A stretch of DNA of 37,300 nucleotides from Methanospirillum stamsii (GCF_003173335.1 NZ_QGMZ01000017.1:1-37300); one strand, 5' to 3'; positions 24,901 to 33,322 are shown, counted from the first letter of the stretch. Translations and numbers: made by a program. Notes: generated by a model from the letters alone, not told the origin.

Positions 24901-25998
24901 TTAGGGATATCCTGCATAACCTACCACATCAAGATCATAATCTGCATCCAGGAAATCTAAGTATTGTTCATGAATTTTTTCCGGATTCAAATCCTGGAAA
25001 AGTTCCGGATGGAACCATTTTGCAAGATAGGCTGTACCAATGATAAACCGTGGAGTATTCATGAGGGGATCATGCATCAGGTAAATCCGGTTATTCTTTA
25101 CAGCATCAGATTGAGATAATTCCTCCAAATTTGCAATATCTGCAATAATTTTGTCAGCACTGGTTTTTTTCTGCGATGGTTCTGTTGCTGTATATCCAAA
25201 TGTTCCCGGATATAACTGGTCCCAACATTCCGCCACAATTGCATCAATATCTTTATTCACTAGCCATTCCGGATCAACATCAGTCCATCCTTGGTTTAAA
25301 TCTGATGAAATACTTTTTCCTCCCGAAATATCACATATCTGGTTCCAGATAACCTCTTTATTGCCTTTTGTACAGAGTTGGTCCGGAGTATATCCGGCTG
25401 CTTTTACGAAAACGTTTGGTTTCTCAGTATCAGGAATTGAAGAGCTCTTTTCAGTTATTTGATTCATAATTCCATTGTAAAAATCAAGATATCTCTCTGC
25501 ATTTTCCTCTTTTCCCGTAATCTTACCTAAATTCTTTAAGTTTTCATTAAATGTATCTGGATTGGTAACATCTATGTATACTACCGGGATGTCAGGTTCG
25601 AGCGAATTGATAACAAGTTGATCATCATCCTGGTTCGTGTTGTCATTTTTCGCTGGCATGATAAGGACATCGGGCTTTATTTCTACAATTTTTTCAAAAT
25701 CCATATGGCTATGGCCATCTGAATCACTGATTGCAGGAATAGTATCAAGGTTTGGATATAATTTCGGATCGGAAATGTATCCGTCCCTTCCGGCAACTTT
25801 ATCCCATGCTCCAATGAGTTTTATTGCTTCTGCAATCATGTAACTGCTAAACGCGATCCTCTCTGGGTTTTTTTCAAGGGTTATTTCTCTTCCGTTTGCA
25901 TCAGTGAAATGTATTTGTGTTCCTGAATTATCAGCAAGAACAGAGGTCATAAAGATAAAACAAATCAGGATAGCACACATCGACAATTTTTCTTTCAT
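24901..25998 (-). CDS. FecB/BtuF-type periplasmic substrate-binding protein (PBP-E)
   Basis: The 365-aa protein opens with a signal peptide (MKEKLSMCAILICFIFMTSVLA) and shows all the group blocks: AWDKVAGRDGYISDP, KIVEIKPDVLIMP, LEPDIPVVYIDV, GYTPDQLCTKG, WNQI, DVDPEWL, AECW, LYPGTFGYTATEP and the tail ADYDLDVVGYAGYP. It is closest by eye to PBP-D. The start has GGTGAG a few nt upstream. A TATA-like element (minus strand, 26086-26095) and an ATGGTTA/TAACCAT dyad precede it. It likely forms a unit with OMT-D downstream and feeds the shared importer. Confidence 0.85.
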   Translation of the reverse strand: MKEKLSMCAILICFIFMTSVLADNSGTQIHFTDANGREITLEKNPERIAFSSYMIAEAIKLIGAWDKVAGRDGYISDPKLYPNLDTIPAISDSDGHSHMDFEKIVEIKPDVLIMPAKNDNTNQDDDQLVINSLEPDIPVVYIDVTNPDTFNENLKNLGKITGKEENAERYLDFYNGIMNQITEKSSSIPDTEKPNVFVKAAGYTPDQLCTKGNKEVIWNQICDISGGKSISSDLNQGWTDVDPEWLVNKDIDAIVAECWDQLYPGTFGYTATEPSQKKTSADKIIADIANLEELSQSDAVKNNRIYLMHDPLMNTPRFIIGTAYLAKWFHPELFQDLNPEKIHEQYLDFLDADYDLDVVGYAGYP

Positions 25999-26063
25999 TA
26001 ACTCACCATAATTTGTTTAATTGTTCGATTTATTTCTATTTATTTTTACTTAAAAAAGCCTAT

Positions 26064-26082
26064 ATGGTTATTTTTTAACCAT
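26064..26082 (-). promoter_or_regulatory. ATGGTTA-N5-TAACCAT operator at the PBP-E promoter
   Basis: Perfect 7-bp arms (26064-26070 and 26076-26082) flank five T. On the minus strand it starts a few nt downstream of the TATA-like element at 26086-26095, where it would overlap the transcription start, a classic repressor position. The long gap 25999-26425 otherwise holds a GGAAAAA/TTTTTCC stem (26228-26253), perhaps the ZIP gene terminator, and no gene. Confidence 0.45.
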
Positions 26083-26227
26083 TATCTGTATAAAATGAAA
26101 AGATTCATTTTTTACACGTATGTTCTAGCTAAAAGAAGCATGAATATCATGGGCGAAATATTTTTCTCCCTTGTATTGCGTGTAGTTGGCTCATTAGCCG
26201 GCCCCAATTCGGGCAATATATAATTAA

Positions 26228-26253
26228 GGAAAAAGGTCAAAAATTATTTTTCC
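26228..26253 (-). terminator. Possible terminator downstream of the ZIP transporter
   Basis: GGAAAAA (26228-26234) and TTTTTCC (26247-26253) form a 7-bp stem with a 12-nt loop, about 170 nt past the ZIP stop on the minus strand. Several T-rich runs lie around it. The distance makes the assignment weak. Confidence 0.3.
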
Positions 26254-26425
26254 CTGCATTATGGGCCTTTATTAATGTTATGTGATGATACGAACGCATG
26301 ACTTAGTATCTTGTATTGCTAATTATGGGTTTTAAAATAAAGTCGTTTGTTGGGACCTATTTTTAATTAGGGTGCAATTTTTCATTTTTCAATATTGCAG
26401 CATTGGGTTATGAAATGGAATTTTT

Positions 26426-27211
26426 TCATAATACAAGAAGGCTGACTGCCATTACAAACATACCTAAGATAAATCCCAGAATGACAACATGACTTTTTCC
26501 GTAACTGTGGGCTGTCGGAATTATCTCGTCAATAGAGATATATACCATTATGCCAGCGACAAAAGCCAATAACATGGATAACAGGAAATCACTCATGAAA
26601 GGCATCAGAACAAGGAGAGCAATCAGGGCACCAACCGGCTCTGCCACACCCGACAGAAAAGAATATTTAAATGCAGTCCTTTTTGAGCCTGTGGCATAAT
26701 AAATTGGAACAGAAACCGATAGTCCTTCAGGTATATTATGTAGGGCGATAGCAATCGCTATTACTATACCTAGGTTTATATCAGAGAGTGCTGTTGCGAA
26801 TGTAGCAATTCCTTCAGGGAAATTATGAATACCAATGGCTAATGCAGTGAACAAGCCGGTCCTCATCAATGAGGAATTTCCAATTGTCTCCGATCCCATT
26901 TCTTTTTTAGAATTATTCACCCGAAAAAAATTATGAGGATTATAATCTTTGGGTATCATGAAATCAATGAGAGCGAAGATCATTACCCCCATAAAAAAAG
27001 CCACTATTGCCATTCCTTCGCCGACTTTCTCTATAGTATCCGGAAGCATCTCAACAAAGGAGATATATATCATAACCCCTGCAGAGAATCCAAGAGCAGG
27101 AGAAAGGAAGTGCTTTTTGGGCTCTTTCATTACAAAGACCATCATGGCTCCTATCGCAGTGGAAAGCCCGGCCAATGTCGTTAAAAACAATGCAATGATC
27201 ATATCCGGCAT
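26426..27211 (-). CDS. ZIP-family divalent metal transporter (ZupT-like)
   Basis: A 261-aa membrane protein with eight predicted helices and the ZIP metal-binding motifs: IGIHNFPEGIATF (His129, Asn130, Glu133) and ALHNIPEGLSVS (His158, Asn159, Glu162), plus GVAEPVGA with Glu191. The variable loop between helices 3 and 4 (about residues 88-112) is polar and holds a single His (His93). ZupT-type proteins import zinc, iron, cobalt or manganese. AGGAA lies 7 nt before the ATG at 27211. It is the last gene of a three-gene minus-strand unit with the small membrane and SRPBCC proteins. The link to the neighbouring chelate transporters suggests metal supply, metal identity unknown. Confidence 0.92.
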   Translation of the reverse strand: MPDMIIALFLTTLAGLSTAIGAMMVFVMKEPKKHFLSPALGFSAGVMIYISFVEMLPDTIEKVGEGMAIVAFFMGVMIFALIDFMIPKDYNPHNFFRVNNSKKEMGSETIGNSSLMRTGLFTALAIGIHNFPEGIATFATALSDINLGIVIAIAIALHNIPEGLSVSVPIYYATGSKRTAFKYSFLSGVAEPVGALIALLVLMPFMSDFLLSMLLAFVAGIMVYISIDEIIPTAHSYGKSHVVILGFILGMFVMAVSLLVL

Positions 27212-27297
27212 AATATTTCCTGGTTTCAGATGTACCTTCTAATTCTCTGGCAATATTGAATATAAGAATCTTTGAATCTTTCTACGAAGAATTTTTC

Positions 27298-27510
27298 CTA
27301 AACTTTTACAATACTATGGTGAACATACATTGCGATGATACCAGTTATCCAGATTACCGGATTGAGGGTATAAAGTATCTTAATAATGGGTAGAAGTCCC
27401 GTAATGCTGGTTCCTTTATTTTTACACATTATTCGCAGTCTGGCTAAAATAATGAAAAAAACAGTAGAATATAAAATTTTGTACCATCTCACATTGTCAT
27501 TGACAATCAT
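27298..27510 (-). CDS. Small membrane protein, 70 aa
   Basis: The 70-aa product has two hydrophobic segments (about residues 11-25 and 49-64) separated by a short basic loop containing RLRIMCKNK. I do not recognise a family. GAGG 7 nt before the ATG is a convincing ribosome-binding site. Its position, 28 nt after the SRPBCC gene and 86 nt before the ZIP gene on the same strand, supports a real co-transcribed gene. It might be an accessory of the ZIP transporter, but this is only a guess from position. Confidence 0.55.
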   Translation of the reverse strand: MIVNDNVRWYKILYSTVFFIILARLRIMCKNKGTSITGLLPIIKILYTLNPVIWITGIIAMYVHHSIVKV

Positions 27511-27538
27511 GGATCTGCCTCATTTTTCAGGGAAGGGT

Positions 27539-28021
27539 CTATTTCGCTTTTGGTTCTTCTAATAATGCTTTCAGGTTACCATTGTCTTCTTTCATATCCT
27601 TTAATATCAGTTCGAAATTGGCCTTTTTCCTGGCCAACACCTTAAAGAGCATGAAATTTATCAACCCACCAACCAGAGGTCTCCTTGAACCAAAGCGTTC
27701 AATATGAGTAAATATACAGCCGGCATCGGATTTTTGCCCAATGAATGTTATCGTTCCGATGCCCGACATGGTGCTAAACTCTATCGTGAAAAAATCGTCT
27801 TTTTTTTCAATTACCGTTATTTTTCCTCTTATTTTATACCAGATCCCCTCCACACACTCCTCAAAATAGATGATATCTCCAACAGCGTTACCACCTGTGA
27901 CCTTCAGGAATTTCCCATGGTTTGCATTCCATTTGGGAAAATTCCTATCCAGGTTCATCAACCAGTCGTAAAGATGGTCAACGGTCGTGTTTATCTCTAT
28001 TGAATCCTCCAGGCTTATCAT
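27539..28021 (-). CDS. SRPBCC/START-like ligand-binding protein
   Basis: The 160-aa protein matches the SRPBCC (polyketide cyclase / START-like) fold. The N-terminal strand SIEINTTVDHLYDWLMNLDRNFPKW is typical, with a central beta-sheet (GDIIYFEECVEGIWYKIRGKI, then FFTIEFS) and a long C-terminal helix (LARKKANFELILKDMKED). Such proteins bind hydrophobic small molecules in a central cavity; some are enzymes. AAGGAG directly upstream fixes the start at 28021. It leads the unit with the small membrane protein and ZIP transporter. Together with the methyltransferases it fits a small-molecule pathway, but no ligand can be named. Confidence 0.75.
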   Translation of the reverse strand: MISLEDSIEINTTVDHLYDWLMNLDRNFPKWNANHGKFLKVTGGNAVGDIIYFEECVEGIWYKIRGKITVIEKKDDFFTIEFSTMSGIGTITFIGQKSDAGCIFTHIERFGSRRPLVGGLINFMLFKVLARKKANFELILKDMKEDNGNLKALLEEPKAK

Positions 28022-28150
28022 CTTTTCTCCTTAACCCAATTTAAACAACTGTTTTCTTTTTTCACCGCATGTGTCTCCTGTAAAGGATATAGAACTCTGT
28101 GTAATCCAAATTGAGGAAAACATTAAATTGGCTCTCCTCTCTCATAAAGA

Positions 28151-28166
28151 TACAATGAGTATTGTA
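28151..28166. promoter_or_regulatory. TACAAT-GAGT-ATTGTA dyad upstream of the SRPBCC-ZIP unit
   Basis: Perfect 6-bp arms (28151-28156 and 28161-28166) with a 4-nt spacer lie 130 nt before the SRPBCC start on the minus strand. The size and form fit a homodimeric repressor operator. Confidence 0.4.
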
Positions 28167-28242
28167 AGGATATTACTCACACAGTTTTAATTAATAATAA
28201 ACTGATTAGATTCTATTTTAACGTCGGTACATTATACAGGAG

Positions 28243-28446
28243 TCATACAACCACATCTCCGGGTGCCGTCTTCATCTGTCTTCTATCAATGTCCACAAAG
28301 GTTCCATTAGTACTCTTCAACTTCTCCGGTTTGCCCCTCTTCTTTACCATACCATTTTCGAGGATCACATTTTTGTCAGCATTGATGAAGGTTATTAAAT
28401 AAACTGTTTTTCCAAAATTTGCTTGTATGGGAGACACTCTTTGCAT
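28243..28446 (-). pseudogene. Degenerate 3' fragment of an ABC exporter-type gene
   Basis: This 67-codon frame is not an independent gene. Its last ~45 residues (ADKNVILENGMVKKRGKPEK and following) match the C-terminus of the ABC protein encoded at 29592-31343 (ADKIVVLENGMVKESGKPEE and following). The similarity is visible in the DNA as well, over about 145 nt (28246-28389 against about 29597-29740). Walker and signature motifs are absent, so it cannot function in transport. It looks like the remnant of a duplication or recombination between copies of the ABC gene, now flanking the LCMT-like gene on its 3' side. The first ~20 residues show no homology. Confidence 0.75.
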
Positions 28447-28456
28447 TATATATCTT

Positions 28457-29272
28457 TTATCCCATTCTTATGTGTACAATTGAACATACACCAAGCATAT
28501 CAGGAATAAAGAGAATCATTTTTGTACGAAAGGGAAGTCCTTTGTACATGCCTTTATGCATAGGTATCGTATTTATGACCTTGATCCTGTTATCCCAGTT
28601 TTCAAGGGTTTTTATCGGTTTCAGTCCCCAACCACAATCCATAGACATACCCATGCCACCTTTTTTTAATACCTGCTTTTTCGCAATTTTCATTCCCATA
28701 GGCGACAGTGAATCAAAGAAAAAATCACATCTTTTAAAATGGTCAGATGCTTTAATGAAAAACTCTTTGATCTGTTCTTCATTGAAATAATAAAGCACAC
28801 CCCCGGCCAGAAATAGTAAACCATCCCTTACAACAATTTTCTCAAACCATTCAGTGTCTAAAAATGAAGAAGCAATGTTTTGGTGTCTGTCGCTGTCTTC
28901 ATAAAAATTTTTCCTGAGTGCAATTACATCTGGCAGGTCAAGTTCATAACAAATGATTTTGCCGTTGTCAATCCGGCTGAAGGTGGTGTCCAGTCCGCAG
29001 CCGATATTGACAATTGTGGCCTCAGGATGTTTATCTATAAACTCAAGGGCTAATCTATCTGTATGCAGGCTACGTGCTACCCAGCCATACTGTGACATTG
29101 ATTGAGTTTTTTCGATAGTTGAAAAGTCATAATCAATTTTTTCAATAATCTCCACGGCTTTTTTATCAATTAATTTCGGGTTATTCTTCTTTGTTTCATA
29201 TGCTCTCCCCCATAAAGGCAACAATAGAGTTTCCTGAATACTGCCATTTTTAATTTTGATTTTTTGTTCCAT
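28457..29272 (-). CDS. LCMT/Ppm1-family (TcmP-like) SAM-dependent methyltransferase
   Basis: The 271-aa protein has the leucine carboxyl methyltransferase family pattern: an early RxxxTD-type segment (ARSLHTDRLALEFI, about residues 66-79), motif I TIVNIGCGLDTTFSRI (86-101), YELDLPDVIALRK, and a post-motif GLLFLAGGVLYYFNEEQIKEF. Prokaryotic members methylate carboxyl or hydroxyl groups of natural products. It is encoded between an ABC gene remnant and the complete ABC pair, all minus strand. The upstream gap of 319 nt (29273-29591) contains no gene I can support. Its substrate could be the molecule handled by the neighbouring ABC pair, by position only. Confidence 0.85.
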   Translation of the reverse strand: MEQKIKIKNGSIQETLLLPLWGRAYETKKNNPKLIDKKAVEIIEKIDYDFSTIEKTQSMSQYGWVARSLHTDRLALEFIDKHPEATIVNIGCGLDTTFSRIDNGKIICYELDLPDVIALRKNFYEDSDRHQNIASSFLDTEWFEKIVVRDGLLFLAGGVLYYFNEEQIKEFFIKASDHFKRCDFFFDSLSPMGMKIAKKQVLKKGGMGMSMDCGWGLKPIKTLENWDNRIKVINTIPMHKGMYKGLPFRTKMILFIPDMLGVCSIVHIRMG

Positions 29273-29591
29273 ATTTACTTCTTCTCGTTGTCAAGGAAAT
29301 GTTACAAGTATTTTTAATACTTAGAATTTGACGAATATCTTATTCGGTTGAAGTCTAGAGATTCGACACAACAATTAAAATCTGTGGTTAGGTTGGCTAA
29401 TACATTGTACTAAAATGTTTTGGCTTCGGAAATAACGGATATAATCCTGGCAGAGAAAAAAATGAGAATGTCCATATTCAGCTACGGATGAGCCCGTTTA
29501 TGGCAAGATTCTCCAGGGATATCTATCACATTGATCTGATATTCAATGAACTGCCTTCATCACATGTGAGGTTTTTTCTTAGGTAGACTGG

Positions 29592-31343
29592 TCATCCAGC
29601 CACATCTCCGGGTATCGTCTTCATCTGTCTTCTTACCATGTTTGCAAAGGTTCCATTAGCACTCTTAAGCTCCTCCGGTTTGCCGCTCTCCTTTACCATA
29701 CCATTTTCGAGCACTACAATCTTGTCAGCATTGGCAACGGTACGCATCCGGTGGGCTATTACGAGCACGGTTTTATTCCTGACCAGTTCTGAAATACCTG
29801 CCTGAATTCTTGTCTCGTTCTCCACGTCCAAAGAGGCGGTTGCCTCGTCAAGCAGCACGATGGGAGCGTCTTTTAACAGTGCCCGGGCAATGGAAATACG
29901 CTGCCTTTCTCCGCCGGAAAGTTTCTCACCATTCTCACCGATGACGGTCTGATATCCGTCAGACAATTTACTCACAAAATCGTCGCATTGTGCTAATGTG
30001 GCAACTCTCAAGACTTCTTTATCACTCGCTCCATGTCTTCCGATACGTATGTTCTCCATAACCGAAGTGTTGAAAAGGACAACATCCTGGAATACCACCG
30101 AGTAATACTTGAGCAGTGTTTCGGGATCTACCTTCTTGATATCCTGTTTTCCAAGCAGTATCCTGCCGGAATTAACATCCCAGAACCGGGCGGCCAGTTT
30201 CGCCGATGTACTCTTTCCACCCCCTGATGGTCCGACCAGGGCGGTAATTTCACCCTGCTTTGCAGTGAAAGACACGTTCTGCAGAACCTGTTTTCCGGTC
30301 TCGTAGGAGAAACCGACATCTTCGAACACGATATCGAAATTCTCCGGAGTAAATTCCGTCATGCCGGTATGAATAGGTAAAGCTTCAATCTCTTTCATAC
30401 GGTTAATCCGGATATCAAGCATGAACAAAGCAGCCAGATTATTGAATACTTCGTTGATGGGCTCGAAGATATGTGCTGCGAGGATCAGGAACACGAGGTA
30501 TGTGAAGAGATTCACATCACCTGCTACCAGCAGATTTGCTCCGACCAGGATAACGGTTACAAGTCCCAATTTCAGTATGCCTTTAGCACTGTTGACCAGA
30601 ATACCAAGGAGTAGTTCTCCACGGATGAGATTTTTCTCGTAATCATCAAGCTTCTTGTTCAGGTCGTTGATATATTTTCCTTCGTTGCTGTATGCCTTTA
30701 TCTCCTGGATTGTGTCCAGCCCCTCCTGGATATGTTCGCTGACGTCCCTGTTCTTATCGTAAATGATCTTGTGATTGTTGTGTTGGATCTTTTTAGAGAG
30801 AAGGAGAACCGCTAAGGCAACCGGAGCCGCCCAGAACAGAGCTAGTGTCAGCATCCAGTTGTAGAAAAACAACATGATTCCGATGATTATCAGGAAAATG
30901 ACAGATGCAAAAAGCTGGGGCACTGCATGAGAGAATGTGTGTTCAAGTAACGTATTGTCCTGCATAATCGTGGATGTCAGATCCGAAAGGTTCTTTTTTC
31001 CATAAAAAGACAACGGTAACTTGCGAAGCTTTTCAGCCAATGCCAGCCGGCGATTAGCACTCTCTGCGTAGATAGATATGTATGTGCTCCGGTACTGGAT
31101 TTTTGCAATTATCCATATTATAAAAATAAACAGGACTGCTATTCCAATGTAGTACCGGATATCATTATGGACAACTCCTGCTTGTCCCGTCAGTGGTCCG
31201 AGATATTCATCAAGGAACAGGAAAACGTACACTGCAGGTAGAATCAATCCAAAATTGAGAAGGAATGTCGTAAAAGTTCCCTTAACGAAGTCCTTAGCTC
31301 CGTCCCTTGAGAGGGCCAGCCTCCTCATAAAATATTCATACAT
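29592..31343 (-). CDS. ABC transporter half, TMD-NBD fusion, IrtB/YbtQ-like (second pair)
   Basis: The 583-aa protein has six membrane helices (about residues 20-300) and a complete NBD: Walker A GPSGGGKST near 372, signature LSGGERQR near 474, Walker B IVLLDEATASLDVENE, H-loop AHRMRT. The DEATASLD form corresponds to the second member of IrtAB/YbtPQ pairs. Its start overlaps the preceding ABC gene by 8 nt, so the heterodimer is translationally coupled. Its 3' end is duplicated as the remnant at 28243-28446. Siderophore or chelate import is suggested by resemblance; export of a methylated product is the main alternative. Confidence 0.87.
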   Translation of the reverse strand: MYEYFMRRLALSRDGAKDFVKGTFTTFLLNFGLILPAVYVFLFLDEYLGPLTGQAGVVHNDIRYYIGIAVLFIFIIWIIAKIQYRSTYISIYAESANRRLALAEKLRKLPLSFYGKKNLSDLTSTIMQDNTLLEHTFSHAVPQLFASVIFLIIIGIMLFFYNWMLTLALFWAAPVALAVLLLSKKIQHNNHKIIYDKNRDVSEHIQEGLDTIQEIKAYSNEGKYINDLNKKLDDYEKNLIRGELLLGILVNSAKGILKLGLVTVILVGANLLVAGDVNLFTYLVFLILAAHIFEPINEVFNNLAALFMLDIRINRMKEIEALPIHTGMTEFTPENFDIVFEDVGFSYETGKQVLQNVSFTAKQGEITALVGPSGGGKSTSAKLAARFWDVNSGRILLGKQDIKKVDPETLLKYYSVVFQDVVLFNTSVMENIRIGRHGASDKEVLRVATLAQCDDFVSKLSDGYQTVIGENGEKLSGGERQRISIARALLKDAPIVLLDEATASLDVENETRIQAGISELVRNKTVLVIAHRMRTVANADKIVVLENGMVKESGKPEELKSANGTFANMVRRQMKTIPGDVAG

Positions 31344-33078
31344 GGGCAGCCTCCCTTCCTATAGTCCATTGAACCGATCTCTGATATTCATTCCACATCT
31401 TCGTGTAAATGCCATTCATTCCTAGCAATTCCTGATGATTGCCCTGCTCGGCTATCTTTCCGTTTTCGATAACCAGGATAGTGTCAACGTCCACTACACT
31501 CGTAAGTCTGTGAGCGATCATGAGCACAGTCCTGCCTTCTGTGAGTTTTCCGAGTGCCTCCAGTATCAGGTGCTCGTTCTCTGGATCGGTGAATGCAGTG
31601 GCCTCGTCCAGTACCACGATGGGAGCATCCTTTAGCATGGCACGGGCTAATACTATTCTCTGTTGTTCTCCTCCGGAAAGGTATGTTCCCTCTGTTCCTA
31701 TCTTAGTATCTAGTCCCTGCGGCAATCTGTCGATTATTTCTCTGCATTGTGCTTTTTCCAGTGCAGATTCAACCATTTCGTGGGTTACATCAGGATTGCC
31801 GTACCGGATATTATCAAAAAGGCTGACTTTGAAAAGATGGGTATTCTGGAATACGAATGATATGTTCTGCATGAGTTCCTTCGGGTTAATCTCCTTTACA
31901 TCACTTCCTCCGATGAAGACTTTTCCTTCATCTACATCCCAGAAACGGGGAACAAGACGTGCAATGGTGGTCTTCCCGCTACCTGACGGACCAACCAGAG
32001 CAAACGTCTTTCCTTCGGGAACGGTAAAGCTGATGTTATCGATAGCTTTCTCCGTATTGCCGGGATACCTGAACGATACGTTTTCAAACCGGATCTCATT
32101 TCCCTGTAGGGGTTTCGGGCTTGATGATACCGGCAGGGGCTGTACATTGGTAAGTTCATCAATTCGGTTGATAGCTTCTTCAGCCTCGTGCATTGCATGC
32201 CTGATATACATGCTCCTCATGATGCTTTGAGCAAAGACAGGAGTGAGGAGGATGTAAAAGAGAAGATTTACAATGATGGTACCATAGTTCGCGGAATTAC
32301 CGATCATGAGGATGGCAACCGGTATGAGTATGAAGGCAAAACTGTGGATGCCCACTATATATGCGGTCATTGGGTTTTCCCATGAGATCGCATGTTTGGA
32401 AACCATCTCTTTGTAGTTCATTATACTCTTTTGAAAATTCTTAAAAGAGTAGACGGTCTGCTGAAACACTTTTACAACAGGTATTCCACGAACATACTCG
32501 ACTGCTTCGGTGTTCATCTCCTCAAGCGAGTCCATGTACATTTTCAGGAAATATCGTCCCCTGACTCCCATTGCAAAGCTCATTAATCCAAAAGCAATGA
32601 CAAGAGGTACCAGGCAGGCTAAACCGAGTCGCCAGTCAAAGATAAAGATCAAAATCAGTGATATAACCGGTACAACGATGCTGCCTGCTAAATCGGGGAG
32701 TTGATGGGCAAGAAACATATGCGTTGTAGAGGCGTTATCATCGATAATCTTCCGGATGCGTCCGCAGGTGTTGTTATCAAAGAATCCCAGGGGAAAAGAT
32801 ACTATCTTTTCCATTGACTGTTTTCGCATCTCGACCTCTACCCGGAATGCAGCAAGATGGGAAATACAAAGGGCCAGGAAATAAATGGCAATGCCCGCTA
32901 CTGCTGTAAAGGCAGCCCACCATGCATAGGTACTAATGAGGGTCTGCGATGTTTCCGATGTCGGATTGAGGAATTCCCTGATAATAAGCCATATGAATAT
33001 CAGAGGTATAATGCCAAGCAGGGAACTTATCGCTGATATCACGAGTGATGCAGGAAGTAAATACTTTCTGCCAACCAT
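31336..33078 (-). CDS. ABC transporter half, TMD-NBD fusion, IrtA/YbtP-like (second pair)
   Basis: From the ATG at 33078 the product is 580 aa, with six membrane helices, Walker A GPSGSGKTT near 362, signature LSGGEQQR near 466, Walker B IVVLDEATAFTDPENE and the tail MWNEYQRSVQWTI, all as in the first member of IrtAB/YbtPQ pairs. This start leaves almost no cytoplasmic N-terminus. The frame stays open for 15 more codons upstream and reads protein-like (YEGEIISTLTRFQKY), with AGGTGAG in it but no ATG, GTG or TTG. Either the ATG at 33078 is used without a clear ribosome-binding site or a rare start codon lies upstream. The pair is likely a siderophore-type transporter. Confidence 0.87.
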   Translation of the reverse strand: MVGRKYLLPASLVISAISSLLGIIPLIFIWLIIREFLNPTSETSQTLISTYAWWAAFTAVAGIAIYFLALCISHLAAFRVEVEMRKQSMEKIVSFPLGFFDNNTCGRIRKIIDDNASTTHMFLAHQLPDLAGSIVVPVISLILIFIFDWRLGLACLVPLVIAFGLMSFAMGVRGRYFLKMYMDSLEEMNTEAVEYVRGIPVVKVFQQTVYSFKNFQKSIMNYKEMVSKHAISWENPMTAYIVGIHSFAFILIPVAILMIGNSANYGTIIVNLLFYILLTPVFAQSIMRSMYIRHAMHEAEEAINRIDELTNVQPLPVSSSPKPLQGNEIRFENVSFRYPGNTEKAIDNISFTVPEGKTFALVGPSGSGKTTIARLVPRFWDVDEGKVFIGGSDVKEINPKELMQNISFVFQNTHLFKVSLFDNIRYGNPDVTHEMVESALEKAQCREIIDRLPQGLDTKIGTEGTYLSGGEQQRIVLARAMLKDAPIVVLDEATAFTDPENEHLILEALGKLTEGRTVLMIAHRLTSVVDVDTILVIENGKIAEQGNHQELLGMNGIYTKMWNEYQRSVQWTIGREAAHV

Positions 33079-33227
33079 ATATTTTTGAAATCTTGTTAAT
33101 GTGCTTATAATCTCACCTTCGTATTAGTATCTTCTTTGAAATTCTTTTGTAAATTCATCGTTCTTTTTTCCAAATTTGATATTTTTTTTCTAAACAGTGA
33201 TACGTATATTTTGATAATTTGGGTCAT

Positions 33228-33274
33228 ATTAGGGTGAACCAAAATTTCATTGAATAATTGCGTCTTCCCTAAAT
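33228..33274. promoter_or_regulatory. ATTAGGG...CCCTAAAT pair before the second ABC pair
   Basis: ATTAGGG (33228-33234) and CCCTAAAT (33267-33274) are inverted copies 32 nt apart, upstream of the minus-strand ABC genes. TTAGG/CCTAA half-sites recall archaeal DtxR-type operators. The spacing is long, so this is a weak candidate. Confidence 0.25.
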
Positions 33275-33297
33275 TATACAAAAATTCGCTAACCGTT

Positions 33298-33322
33298 TTA
33301 AAAAAAATTCTCCGGTAGGAGA
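33298..33322 (-). terminator. Terminator of the PBP-F operon
   Basis: On the minus strand TCTCC, TACC, GGAGA (33322-33309) is followed by a run of T residues (complement of 33298-33307). It lies 36 nt past the PBP-F stop, a typical stem plus T-tract terminator, and separates this operon from the ABC pair downstream. Confidence 0.55.

Noticed and set aside
26180-26220. tRNA-like stems (GGCT/AGCC and CCC/GGG)
   Set aside because: No full cloverleaf, acceptor stem or T-loop consensus could be built.
29273-29591. Possible small genes upstream of the LCMT gene
   Set aside because: Only frames of about 30 codons or fewer, without ribosome-binding sites or recognisable motifs.
31520-32230. 236-aa plus-strand frame opposite the ABC gene
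   Set aside because: Shadow of a strongly supported ABC transporter gene; Ser/Cys-rich and without recognisable motifs.
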